Positions 1 through 8,601 of a stretch of DNA of 64,000 nt are shown here, one piece after another; the first letter of the stretch is position 1, and each line of letters opens with the position of its first letter. Under the pieces are notes generated by a model that did not search any database, was not told the DNA's origin, and worked only from the letters and a program-made list of their open reading frames with translations. A program made the translations under genes and the position numbers. Source of the stretch: JBCDHN01 sp965224535 (GTDB lineage: Bacteria; Verrucomicrobiota; Verrucomicrobiia; Verrucomicrobiales; DEV007); the NCBI GenBank assembly GCA_965224535.1, contig CBDCZR010000048.1, positions 31,020 through 95,019 of the forward strand, given 5' to 3'.

Positions 1-103
1 GGGCACTCGTTTTCCCCCGAAAACCGCGATTTTGGCGGGGATTTGCCGAGTTTAGCGCAATTTCGCTGATTGACGCTGGCCGGGCATTCGGCAGAATCCG
101 GGC

Positions 104-979
104 GTGGCCCAACCAACCCCGCCGCTTCAACTCACCAAGCCGCGCATCGCGCTTCTCGCCACGTTTGTGCTGGCGACGATTTTCTGGATCCCGGTAGCCG
201 GCGAAACGTCCGGATGGACCGCAAAATTCTCCCACGGGCTGGCATTTTTGCTCTGGACGGCCTGCCTCATCCTCACGATTCGCGACGCCGATCCCAGGTT
301 GCGCCGGCGAATCGGCGTTTTGCTGGGTTGCATCGCGATTTTGGCCCTAACCGACATCCAAACCTCCACGGAGAACGCGAATTTTCTCCGCCTCGGCATC
401 CCGTTCGCGATTTGCGCGTTCGTTCCGCCGTTGCTGCTGGCGAGGAGCGATCCCGGGGTGATCCGCTACCGGTTTTGGCCGGGAAATTTCCGCTGGGTGG
501 ACGTGATTTACACCATCCTCTCGCTGCCGTTGGCCTGGGCGGTCATCAAGCTCTACGGCTGGCTGAATCTCGCGCTTTTTGGCGACAACCTCTTCACCCA
601 CTGGAGCCAGCCGGAGATGCTCGACCAGGAAGAAATCCGCCGCCTCTTCATTGGCATCAACCTGGTGGGAATTTGGGACGAACTCTTCTTCGTCAACGTG
701 GTTTACGCGGTGTTGCGCAGCCTTTTCACCTACAAAATCGCCAACGCCCTGCAAGCCGTCGTTTACACCGCGGTCCTCTTTGACATGGCCTTCACCGGCG
801 CCGGCGTCGTCATCGTCTACATCTTCGCCTGGACCCAGGGCAGCATGTTTGAGAAGTCCGAAAGCCTGCTCTGGGTGCTCATCGTCCACCTGGTGGTCGA
901 CTTTTTTCTGGTTGCCGCGATCGTCGGCAATTACTACCCGGGCACTGGCATGGGCGTGCTCTTGCGGCACGGCATGTGA
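104..979 (+). CDS. CPBP-like integral membrane protein (degenerate protease motifs)
   Basis: A 291-residue protein with about eight hydrophobic segments. The GTG start at 104 gives MAQPTPPLQLTKPR, followed at once by a membrane helix. The second half resembles CPBP (CAAX protease and bacteriocin-processing) proteins: a D-E-L-F-F-V-N stretch near residue 196 stands where the family has E-E-x-x-x-R, and H-L-V-V-D-F-F near residue 262 matches the third motif. The first motif has D-E instead of E-E and no arginine, and the central F-x-x-x-H motif is not clear, so protease activity is doubtful. Family placement is an inference; a plain polytopic membrane protein is the alternative. The 70 bp after it lead to the next gene on the same strand. 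Confidence 0.6.
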   Translation: MAQPTPPLQLTKPRIALLATFVLATIFWIPVAGETSGWTAKFSHGLAFLLWTACLILTIRDADPRLRRRIGVLLGCIAILALTDIQTSTENANFLRLGIPFAICAFVPPLLLARSDPGVIRYRFWPGNFRWVDVIYTILSLPLAWAVIKLYGWLNLALFGDNLFTHWSQPEMLDQEEIRRLFIGINLVGIWDELFFVNVVYAVLRSLFTYKIANALQAVVYTAVLFDMAFTGAGVVIVYIFAWTQGSMFEKSESLLWVLIVHLVVDFFLVAAIVGNYYPGTGMGVLLRHGM

Positions 980-1047
980 GGCGAACGGCTAACTGGCGAA
1001 ACCGCCCGTGCGCTTGAATTGCGGTCCCAGCCGATGTAGGGGGAACC

Positions 1048-2175
1048 ATGATCGCATCCACCCTAACTCTTGCCCTGTCGCTCTCCGTCCTGAACATCGT
1101 CGATTTTGGAGCCACGCCCAATGATGACACCGACGACACCGCCGCCATCAACGCAGCGCTGGACCAAGCGCGGGAAAACGGGGGCGGCATCGTGCGAATC
1201 CCCGCCGGAACGTTCATCATCAGCCGCCAAAAATCCGAGGCGTGTATTCTTGAGGTTCCATCCGATACAAAAGTGCAGGGGGAGGGAAGCGCCTCGGTGC
1301 TGAAATTCGCCGAGCGCGTCAATTCAACGAATTTCTGGCGCATGATCGGCTCCTATCGTCCCGTCGCCAACGTCACCATCCAGGATCTGGCCCTCGACGG
1401 GTCGTCCACCCTGGCGCGCTACGAGCCCGGCACGACGTTCGAGCAAAACCACGGCATCTGGTTCTACACGGCTGAAGGCCGATTGACGAATGTCACCATC
1501 GACAACGTTTATGCGCACCATTTTTCCGGCGATTGCATCGCTTTGGGCCGCGGCAGCGTGGGTTCGGTCGTCCGCAACTGCTCCTTTCACGACGGCCTGC
1601 GCTGCGGCATCCAAATTGGCGCTACGGGCGGTTCGAACATCCAGGTCACCAACAATCGGGAGCTGCCCAACGTGCTGATCGAAGGGACTCCGCGGGGGCT
1701 GCACCTGGAGCACAATACCGGGGCAAAAAGCGTGCTCGTTTCCGGCAACGTGGTTGACGGACCCATCGTGGCCGGCGATGGGATCGACGGGCTGACGATC
1801 ACCGGCAATCATGCGGCGTTTATCTTGGGAAATATCAACAAAAACGTCCATGTCACCGGCAACCAACTGCACTCGGCAACGGCATCTGCCTCGGTCTCCA
1901 TCGGCCTCAGTTCGCGGGTCAAAATTTCCAACAACGTCATCGTCAACACGAACCCAAAATCGTTTGCCGCGATCTACGTCTGGGACAATGCAACCGAGAA
2001 AAAGCGCCAGGTGATGGTGACGGACAACCTCATTTCTTGCCCGGGATACGCCGTGGCCATTGCCGGCATGGACGGCGGTCTGGTTGCGGGCAACTTTGCG
2101 CCGGATTCGCGCTCCCACTACCGCAACCACTACGGACGCTCTGAAAACATCGTGGTTCGCGATCCCCTTGAGTAA
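1048..2175 (+). CDS. Secreted right-handed beta-helix protein (pectate lyase superfamily type)
   Basis: 375 residues with a short hydrophobic N-terminus (IASTLTLALSLSVLNI) that can act as an export signal. Residues about 20-50 carry the V-D-F-G-A-T-P-N-D-D-T-D-D-T-A-A-I-N-A-A signature that opens pectate-lyase-superfamily and GH28-like beta-helix proteins. The rest is a run of short repeats of the type N-V-x-I-x-N-N with many Asn/Val/Ile positions (V-T-G-N, V-S-G-N, I-T-G-N), typical of parallel beta-helix rungs. The substrate is not readable; polysaccharide cleavage or binding outside the cytoplasm is the likely role. The ATG at 1048 is preceded by GGGGGAACC, an acceptable ribosome binding site. 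Confidence 0.75.
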   Translation: MIASTLTLALSLSVLNIVDFGATPNDDTDDTAAINAALDQARENGGGIVRIPAGTFIISRQKSEACILEVPSDTKVQGEGSASVLKFAERVNSTNFWRMIGSYRPVANVTIQDLALDGSSTLARYEPGTTFEQNHGIWFYTAEGRLTNVTIDNVYAHHFSGDCIALGRGSVGSVVRNCSFHDGLRCGIQIGATGGSNIQVTNNRELPNVLIEGTPRGLHLEHNTGAKSVLVSGNVVDGPIVAGDGIDGLTITGNHAAFILGNINKNVHVTGNQLHSATASASVSIGLSSRVKISNNVIVNTNPKSFAAIYVWDNATEKKRQVMVTDNLISCPGYAVAIAGMDGGLVAGNFAPDSRSHYRNHYGRSENIVVRDPLE

Positions 2176-2248
2176 TCTGGCCGGGAATCACGCCGAAATT
2201 CGCGCTTTGCGGGAAAGATTTCCGGCCCCGGGGTAGAAACCTCCCCGA

Positions 2249-2815
2249 ATGCCCCAAAACGACGCATCCGCCGTTTCCAGCGAAGACTTTGCCGCGCTCT
2301 ATTCCCAGACGCACCTCAGTCTGCTCCGCTACGTGATGACCCTGGTTCCCAACCGGACTCAGGCTGAAGACGTGGTGCAGGAAACGGCGCGCGCGCTTTG
2401 GAAAAAATCCGCCGACTACGATCCCAAGCAGCCGTTTTGGCCCTGGGCCAAGAAATTCGCCTACTTTGAGGTGATGCGGCACCGCAAGCGGCAAGCGATC
2501 CACGGAAAATACTTCTTTGCCGATGAATTGATCGAAACTTTGGCCGAGGAGCACGACGCCGCGGAGCTGATTTTGGAGGAACAGCGCGCCGTTTTGAAAC
2601 AGTGCCTGGAAAAGCTGGATGGACGCGCCCGTGAGCTGGTGGTGCAGCGCTACAGCCGGGAACGGACCCTGGACGAGATCGCCCGCAAGGAAAATCGCTC
2701 GGCCAACTCCCTTTACCTCATGATGCACCGGATTCGCAAAAAATTGGTCGAATGCGTCAACCGCACCCTGGACGCCGCGGAATGGGAACCCGGAATTTCC
2801 AGCCCAAACGGATGA
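2249..2815 (+). CDS. ECF RNA polymerase sigma factor, Rhodopirellula/Verrucomicrobium family
   Basis: 188 residues. Region 2 is visible at about 28-60 (L-L-R-Y-V-M-T-L-V-P-N then A-E-D-V-V-Q-E-T). Region 4 is at about 140-175, with a helix-turn-helix of the form T-L-D-E-I-A-R-K-E-N-R-S and M-M-H-R-I-R-K-K-L. Length and the D-V-V-Q-E-T motif fit the ECF group abundant in Planctomycetes and Verrucomicrobia. It should direct RNA polymerase to a small regulon. Its stop overlaps the start of the next gene (ATGA), so the pair is probably translationally coupled and the downstream membrane protein probably controls it. Confidence 0.88.
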   Translation: MPQNDASAVSSEDFAALYSQTHLSLLRYVMTLVPNRTQAEDVVQETARALWKKSADYDPKQPFWPWAKKFAYFEVMRHRKRQAIHGKYFFADELIETLAEEHDAAELILEEQRAVLKQCLEKLDGRARELVVQRYSRERTLDEIARKENRSANSLYLMMHRIRKKLVECVNRTLDAAEWEPGISSPNG

Positions 2816-3780
2816 AACGGCCGCAACATTTCGAGCCAGGCGTGGAGCTAATCTCCAAGCTGCTGGATGAATCCATCACCGAGGCGGAATTCGCCCGTTT
2901 GCAGGATCTGCTGGCCGGCGAGGCGGATTTGCGCCGGGTTTACCTGCAAATGGTGGACCAGGAGGTGGAATTGGGTTGCTGCGAGCCTTTTTCCGCGTCG
3001 GTGCCCGCGATTCGGCGGTTTCCCCGCCGATTTGGCGGATTGGCCCTGGCCGCGGCGGCCGTGCTGGTGGCGTCGTTGCTGGCTTTGGCGCTGTTTTCCT
3101 GGCTGGCGCGAAATTCCGGCGATAACGGGGAAAAAATCGTCGATTCCGAGCAATTGCAGCCGCCAATGCCGCCTGCGCCGGTCCCAGCTCCCAACGTTCC
3201 CGACGCGCCTCCGTTGCGTCGCATCCCAACCGCACCGGCCCAGTGGACCCAGGATTTTGAGGACGGCTTGCCCGCCGGTTGGTTGGGCGAATTTGTCGAT
3301 ACCGGGCTGCCGGACGGCTCAAGGGGCGGGGTGCGGACCGTATCCAAAACCCAGGACGGAAGCGAGTATCGCCAAATCATCCCCCCTATTTCGTGGGCGC
3401 CAGGTCTCGTCACCATCGGCTCCAACACCCACCTGCACCTGACCCTGAAAATCGAGCAGCCGGCCCAGTTCGACCTGTTCATGCTCACCCACGTGCCCAA
3501 CCCGGCCCGCGGCGAGGTGCAGCTCTACAAATTCGGCCAGCCGATCCTGTGGGAAGGCGCCGCCGGCAAGTGGCGCCGTTTGTCGATCCCGCTGAAGCGG
3601 TTCGCGTGGAAGAATGCCGAAACGGAGAGCTTCGTGGAGGATGACATCTATCCCGAAACGGGCGAAGTGGCCTGGCAAATCTTCGTCAGCGCGCCGAATG
3701 CCGCATTGGAGCTGGTCATCGACGAGTGGCGGGTGGACGAAACCGGCTCCGGCAGCGTCCGAGCGGTCGAGCTTCAGTGA
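2812..3780 (+). CDS. Membrane-anchored sigma partner, putative anti-sigma factor with LamG/CBM-like C-terminus
   Basis: 322 residues from the ATG at 2812, chosen because it overlaps the sigma-factor stop by 4 bp; an earlier in-frame start would lie deep in the sigma gene. The N-terminal ~60 residues look like the short cytoplasmic module of FecR/anti-sigma proteins (L-L-D-E-S-I-T, then L-Q-D-L-L-A-G-E). One membrane helix follows at about 70-95, then a proline-rich linker (P-P-M-P-P-A-P-V-P-A-P). The outer part (about 140-322) is beta-rich and resembles a jelly-roll domain. In Planctomycetes and Verrucomicrobia such proteins follow ECF sigma genes; anti-sigma activity is inferred from position and topology. 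Confidence 0.65.
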   Translation: MKRPQHFEPGVELISKLLDESITEAEFARLQDLLAGEADLRRVYLQMVDQEVELGCCEPFSASVPAIRRFPRRFGGLALAAAAVLVASLLALALFSWLARNSGDNGEKIVDSEQLQPPMPPAPVPAPNVPDAPPLRRIPTAPAQWTQDFEDGLPAGWLGEFVDTGLPDGSRGGVRTVSKTQDGSEYRQIIPPISWAPGLVTIGSNTHLHLTLKIEQPAQFDLFMLTHVPNPARGEVQLYKFGQPILWEGAAGKWRRLSIPLKRFAWKNAETESFVEDDIYPETGEVAWQIFVSAPNAALELVIDEWRVDETGSGSVRAVELQ

Positions 3781-3827
3781 ACGGGGAAAAATCGCGCCCG
3801 TCGCCCTATTTCGTCCCTTTCCCTCCC

Positions 3828-5078
3828 CTACGCCCCTTGCGTCCTTTGCCCCCGCAGCGCGGCAATCCGCTCCAAAACCGGCGGGTGCGAGTAGTTCAAA
3901 AACACGTGGAACGGATGCGGGGTAAGGTTGCTCAAGTTGTCCTTGCTCAGCTTTTTTAGCGCGGTAACCAGGGTTTCCGGCTCACCGGTCACGTTAGCGG
4001 CGTAGGCGTCGGCCTCAAATTCGTTTTTGCGGCTTAGCATCGTCATAAAAATGGAAATGACCTTGCTGATGGGTGTGTAGAGCAGCCCAAAAAAGATGAG
4101 GCTCAGGTAAACCGAGGTTTGCGGCACGCCAAACGCCGCAAACAGCGCCTCGTTGTTCAAAAACAGGCTCAGCAGGTAAAACGTCGCCGCCAATTGCACG
4201 ATGCTCAGAACCATGGCCTGGACGATGTGCTTTTTCTTGAAATGGCCGATTTCATGCGCCAAAACGGCGACCAGTTCCGGCACGCTGTGTTTTTCGATCA
4301 AAGTGTCGAACAGCGCGATTTTTTTGTTCTTCCCGAAGCCGGTGAAAAACGCGTTGGATTTGGCGGAGCGCTTGCTCCCGTCCATCACGGAGACCTCGGT
4401 GAGCGGAAACTCGCATTTTTTGGCCATGGCGTTGATTTCCGCTTTCAACTCGCCATCCTCCAGCGGCTCGAATTTGTTGAACAGCGGCATGATCCAGGTG
4501 GGGGCGACGTAACTCAAAATCAGCGAAAACGCGGTCACTGCGATAAAGGCGTAGAGCCAGGCCAGGTCCCATTTGCCGAAGAGCCACAAAATCAGCGCCA
4601 AAATCGGCAAACCCAGGATCGCGCCGAGCGCCAGGGCCTTGATTTGGTCCACGACAAACGTTTTCGGCGTGGTTTTGTTGAACCCGAACTGTTCCTCAAT
4701 TTTGAAGGTGTTGTGAATCTCGAACGGCAGGCTCAGCAGCATGTTTCCCAGGTAAAGCAGGCAAACGTAGAGCAATCCCCGCAGAATTGGTCCATCCACC
4801 CAACCGCGCACCAGGCCATCCAGCCAGCCAAAACCGCCGCAGAACCAAAACAGGAGAAAAACGGTCAGCGAAAAGGTGGATTCGATGAAGCCGAAGCGAG
4901 TTTTGACGCGGGTGTATTCCTGGCTTTCGGCGTATTTTTCCGCGTCGTAGACGTCTTTGAACTCGTCGGGCGGCTCGGAGCGCAGGGCCTTGAGGTTGAG
5001 CAATTCCGAGAAAAAATCCAGCTTGTAGAGCCCGATGACGGTGAGCAGGATGATGAAGAAATAGGCGTTGGGTTCCAT
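3828..5078 (-). CDS. M48 family metalloprotease, Ste24/CAAX prenyl protease-like
   Basis: 416 residues. The zinc motif H-E-I-G-H is at 275-279 within V-L-A-H-E-I-G-H-F-K-K-K-H, and the third ligand is in N-E-F-E-A-D-A-Y-A at about 352-360, the standard M48A arrangement. An N-terminal helix, several further membrane helices (about 70-85, 100-120, 150-190) and two after the active site match Ste24-type topology. The length fits the family (about 410-420). It is probably an inner-membrane protease for quality control or peptide processing. It is convergent with the upstream gene and divergent from the PQQ-propeller gene at 5176, with about 100 bp between the starts. Confidence 0.9.
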   Translation of the reverse strand: MEPNAYFFIILLTVIGLYKLDFFSELLNLKALRSEPPDEFKDVYDAEKYAESQEYTRVKTRFGFIESTFSLTVFLLFWFCGGFGWLDGLVRGWVDGPILRGLLYVCLLYLGNMLLSLPFEIHNTFKIEEQFGFNKTTPKTFVVDQIKALALGAILGLPILALILWLFGKWDLAWLYAFIAVTAFSLILSYVAPTWIMPLFNKFEPLEDGELKAEINAMAKKCEFPLTEVSVMDGSKRSAKSNAFFTGFGKNKKIALFDTLIEKHSVPELVAVLAHEIGHFKKKHIVQAMVLSIVQLAATFYLLSLFLNNEALFAAFGVPQTSVYLSLIFFGLLYTPISKVISIFMTMLSRKNEFEADAYAANVTGEPETLVTALKKLSKDNLSNLTPHPFHVFLNYSHPPVLERIAALRGQRTQGA

Positions 5079-5175
5079 GGGACGGGCTTACTTCGAATCG
5101 GGCATCGAAATTGGCAACTCGATGTTGCGGATACCTCCGCGTTTTGCTGTGGCAATCCTCGCCCAGAGGGGCAAA

Positions 5176-6537
5176 ATGGGCTCCATGATCCATCGTTTCG
5201 TGTTTCTCCCCCTCCTCGCGGCCGCTGCCATGGCCGAGCCGGAAGCTTTTGAGCGCCTCACCTCGCATTCCGCGCCAAAACCGCTCAACGCCGAGGCGGT
5301 GACTGCCGATTGGCCGCGATTTTTGGGTCCGGCGCACGATTTGCACTCGCCGGAGACCCATTTGCTCAAAACTTGGCCGGATTCCGGTCCCACCGCGATT
5401 TGGGAGGTGAAACGCGGCAGCGGTCATGCGCCGGCGGTGGTTGCGGGCGACTATTTGGTCCTGTTTCACGAGATGGACAGCCGCGAGGTGATCGAGTGCT
5501 TGCAACCGGAAACCGGCAAGCGGCATTGGCGCTTTGACTACCCGGTTCGGCTGGGAAGCAGCTACGGCCAAACCGATGCCCCGCGGGCTCCGGCCGTCAT
5601 CGATGGCGACGGCGGCCTGGTTTTCGTGGTTGGAGTGCGCGGCGACCTCCATTGCCTGCAACTCGCCACCGGTGAGGTGGTGTGGAAGAAGAATTTGACC
5701 GCGGAATTCGGGGAATCGCCGTTTTTCTTCGGCCGCGGCTCCTGCCCCCTGGTTTTGGGCGACCAACTCATCGTCAACAGCGGCGGCCGTGCCTGCGTGG
5801 CGAGCTTGAACAAGCGAACCGGCGAGCTGATTTGGTCGGCAGAACACCCCTGGCACGCCAGCTACGCCTCGCCCGTGCCGGCCACGATTCACGGCAAGGA
5901 GCGGGTGCTCGTTTTTGCCGGCGGAATGACCGATCCACCAATCGGAGGGCTGCTTAGCCTCGACCCGGCAGCCGGAAAAATCGACGACGCTTTGCCCTGG
6001 CGCGCGCGAATGTTCGCCAGCGTCAACGCGGCTTCTCCGGTGGCCGTCGGGAACGCGGTTTTCGTGACCGAGGCCTACACCGAGGGCGGCGCGATGTTCG
6101 AATTTTCGCCGGAAGGCAAGGGCAAGCTGCGTTGGCAGGCATCGCGCTTCGGCAGCCAAATCACGACGCCCGTGGCTCACGATGGCTACCTCTACGGCTT
6201 CCACGGCAGCTCGCAAAGCGGGACGGAGCTGGTTTGCTACGACGCCAAATCCGGGCAGGAAATGTGGCGCAACGGGCTGGTGGTGGAAACCGCGCAAGGC
6301 CGCGCCTTGCCGGGCCGCGGGAGCCTGCTTCACGCTGATGGCGCGTTCTTGTGCACAGGCGCGCAGGGAACGCTGCTTTGGCTCGATCTTTCGCCGGACG
6401 GGGTCAACATCCTCGCCAAAGCCCAACTATTCCGCGCGCCGGAAACCTGGGGAGCCCCCGCCTTGAGCCGCGGCTTGCTCTTCATCAACCAAAACGCGCT
6501 GGGGTCGCGGCTCGTTGCCTACGATTTGCGGCGTTAG
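5176..6537 (+). CDS. Exported PQQ-like beta-propeller repeat protein
   Basis: 453 residues from the ATG at 5176, which has GAGGGG just upstream. A signal peptide covers about residues 4-20 (hydrophobic, ending A-A-A-A-M-A). Repeated blades of the type G-x-L-V-C-Y-D-A-K-S-G-Q-E-M-W-R and V-I-E-C-L-Q-P-E-T-G-K-R-H-W-R mark a PQQ-like (WD40-type) beta-propeller. No dehydrogenase cofactor motif is visible, so it is more likely a binding or scaffold protein in the periplasm. Such proteins often sit next to DUF1501 and PSCyt2/PSD1 genes in this phylum, as here. Confidence 0.82.
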   Translation: MGSMIHRFVFLPLLAAAAMAEPEAFERLTSHSAPKPLNAEAVTADWPRFLGPAHDLHSPETHLLKTWPDSGPTAIWEVKRGSGHAPAVVAGDYLVLFHEMDSREVIECLQPETGKRHWRFDYPVRLGSSYGQTDAPRAPAVIDGDGGLVFVVGVRGDLHCLQLATGEVVWKKNLTAEFGESPFFFGRGSCPLVLGDQLIVNSGGRACVASLNKRTGELIWSAEHPWHASYASPVPATIHGKERVLVFAGGMTDPPIGGLLSLDPAAGKIDDALPWRARMFASVNAASPVAVGNAVFVTEAYTEGGAMFEFSPEGKGKLRWQASRFGSQITTPVAHDGYLYGFHGSSQSGTELVCYDAKSGQEMWRNGLVVETAQGRALPGRGSLLHADGAFLCTGAQGTLLWLDLSPDGVNILAKAQLFRAPETWGAPALSRGLLFINQNALGSRLVAYDLRR

Positions 6538-6663
6538 CAGTTAGGAGGCTGACCGCCTCAAAAGTGATCGCAGGTCGTTGGCTGAATTCACCGCGTAACC
6601 TCGCAACGCGGCTGAAAGGGCGGCAAATCGGCGGCGGTGTACCGAGAAATCGAAATTTTTCGC

Positions 6664-8109
6664 ATGAAAACGAACCTCCAGCAGCCCCGCCGCGCCTTTT
6701 TGGGCGATCTCGGCATGGGATTCACAGGTTTAGCGTTAGGCGCTACGCTACAACGCGACGCCAGCGCCTCATCGCCGCAATCCTGGGCCCCGCCGACCGG
6801 TCAACCGCATCGCGCGCCCAAGGCCAAGAGCGTCATCTGGCTGTTCATGAACGGCGGCGTCAGCCACATGGAGAGCTTCGATCCCAAACCGATGCTGACG
6901 CGTTACGCCGGCAAAACCATCAGCGAAACGCCCTTCGCCGAGGTGCTCGACCCGAATCGATTGGCGATCGAGCGGCTCGTCGTCCCGGACGCAAACGGCA
7001 ACCAGCGGCTGGAGCTTTACCCGCTGCAAACCGGCTTCGCCAAACACGGCGAGAACGGCACGGAAATCAGCGATTGGTTCCCTAACATTGCGCGAAACGT
7101 GGACAAGCTCGCCATCGTCCGCTCCATGTGGACCACCGACAGCAACCACGGCGCGCAAACCCAGTTTCACTCCGGACGCCACCGCAACGACGGCGATTTC
7201 CCCACCCTCGGCGCCTGGGTTCACTACGGCCTGGGCACGCTGAACCAGAATTTGCCGCAGTTCATCTCCATCGGCCGGCGCGAGTACTGGAACAAAAAAG
7301 ACGGCCATTACCTGGGGCCTGCCCACGATGCTGTGCCGCTGCGGATCGACCCGAACAACCCGCTGGATTTCGGCAAACCCGCGCGTCCGTTTTCGCCCGA
7401 AGCTCAGCGCGTGGGCCTGGATTTGGCGCGCGATTTGAACCAACTGCGCGGCGTCGAGTATCCCAACGACGAAGCCATGGCGGCGCGCATCGCATCTTAC
7501 GAGTTAGCCTACCGCATGCAGATGTCCGTCCCCGGCGTGGTCGATTTTTCCGGCGAATCGGAGGCGACCAAGCGGCTCTACGGCCTGGATCAGAAGGAAA
7601 CGCGCGATTTCGGCCAGCAACTGCTCGCGGCGAGGCGATTCGTCGAACGCGGCGTGCGTTTCGTGCAAATTCAGCAGGGCGGCGGCGGCGCGGGCGCGTG
7701 GGATTCGCACAGCAAGCTCGAGCCGAATCATTCCCGCCTGGCGCGCAACGTGGACCAGCCAATTGGCGCCTTGCTGGAGGATTTGGACCAACGCGGGATG
7801 CTGGAGGAAACGCTCGTCGTCTTCGCCACGGAATTTGGCCGCACGCCGGGATCGCAGAATGCCGATGGCCGCGATCACCACATTTTCGGCTTCACCGTGT
7901 GGATGGCGGGCGGCGGCTTGAAGCGCGGCGTCGTGCACGGCGCGACGGACGAAATCGGCTTCCACGCGGTGGAAAACCGGCACTACGTGACCGACATCCA
8001 CGCCACGATTTTGCATCAGCTAGGGTTGGATTCGCGCAAATTGGAGATTCCCGGCCGCAAGCGTCTGGCCATCGATCACGGCACGCCGATTTGGGATGTG
8101 ATCGCGTGA
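6664..8109 (+). CDS. DUF1501 family protein, probable Tat-exported, alkaline-phosphatase-like fold
   Basis: 481 residues from the ATG at 6664; the upstream GTG at 6637 would put the signal peptide too far inside. The N-terminus Q-P-R-R-A-F-L-G-D-L-G is a twin-arginine-like signal, common in DUF1501 proteins. Family motifs seen are W-L-F-M-N-G-G-V-S-H-M-E-S-F-D-P-K near 60, V-V-F-A-T-E-F-G-R-T-P near 385, and D-H-H-I-F-G-F near 410. DUF1501 proteins belong to the sulfatase/phosphatase superfamily, but their substrate is not established. Normally the PSCyt2/PSD1 partner is adjacent; here it is about 7 kb downstream (15130). Confidence 0.9.
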   Translation: MKTNLQQPRRAFLGDLGMGFTGLALGATLQRDASASSPQSWAPPTGQPHRAPKAKSVIWLFMNGGVSHMESFDPKPMLTRYAGKTISETPFAEVLDPNRLAIERLVVPDANGNQRLELYPLQTGFAKHGENGTEISDWFPNIARNVDKLAIVRSMWTTDSNHGAQTQFHSGRHRNDGDFPTLGAWVHYGLGTLNQNLPQFISIGRREYWNKKDGHYLGPAHDAVPLRIDPNNPLDFGKPARPFSPEAQRVGLDLARDLNQLRGVEYPNDEAMAARIASYELAYRMQMSVPGVVDFSGESEATKRLYGLDQKETRDFGQQLLAARRFVERGVRFVQIQQGGGGAGAWDSHSKLEPNHSRLARNVDQPIGALLEDLDQRGMLEETLVVFATEFGRTPGSQNADGRDHHIFGFTVWMAGGGLKRGVVHGATDEIGFHAVENRHYVTDIHATILHQLGLDSRKLEIPGRKRLAIDHGTPIWDVIA

Positions 8110-8116
8110 GGGGGAG

Positions 8117-8356
8117 ATGCCTAACCAAACCACGGACGAAGAACGCAACACCGAGTGGCACCGCATTTTCGCCGGCGCGGTGGGAGCCGTCGTTACCGCG
8201 CATCACTTTGAGGTGCAGGCTGAAGGGCGCTTTGGGATGTCCTTGCGCGGCAATCGAGATTTCCCGTCATCTCGCGCCTATTTCACCGCGTCTCATCGCC
8301 AATTGGGTAATCGGCTTCGTCCGATCATCAACAAGGCGCGTCTACTCGCTGTTTGA
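8117..8356 (+). CDS. Small hypothetical ORF, possibly a gene remnant
   Basis: A 79-residue ORF beginning 7 bp after the DUF1501 gene, opening M-P-N-Q-T-T-D-E-E-R-N-T-E-W-H-R-I-F. The first ~35 residues look protein-like (W-H-R-I-F-A-G-A-V-G-A-V-V-T-A-H-H-F), while the rest is Arg-rich and looks like out-of-frame sequence. It may be the 5' end of a decayed gene. I do not recognise a family. Bases 8357-8601 after it hold no gene that I can support, only a probable promoter region for the gene at 8602. Confidence 0.25.
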   Translation: MPNQTTDEERNTEWHRIFAGAVGAVVTAHHFEVQAEGRFGMSLRGNRDFPSSRAYFTASHRQLGNRLRPIINKARLLAV

Positions 8357-8601
8357 GGCGATCCCATCGCCAACCAAGCCCAGCCCGATCGGATGGCGCT
8401 CAGAGGCGATCGAAATAGGCTACATTGGTAACGGACGTGGTCTTGGGGCGAAATTTCCCGGAGATGCTCCAAAGTTCGACGGCCATTGCTCAATTTTGCA
8501 ATTTCAGGACTGGGCGAAACGTTTTCCGTTAAAGATTGTTGAGCCACCGTTTCAGCCGAGGTTTACCTCGACATTCGCTCCATTTTCTCCACCCTTTAGC
8601 C

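Noticed and set aside
3805..3870. CCCTTTCC tract as a third GGGACC element
   Set aside because: It is part of the M48 C-terminal coding end and has no complementary arm.
4119..5252. Long ORF of 377 codons on the plus strand
   Set aside because: It is the mirror of the M48 protease frame; the minus-strand protein has the H-E-I-G-H motif.
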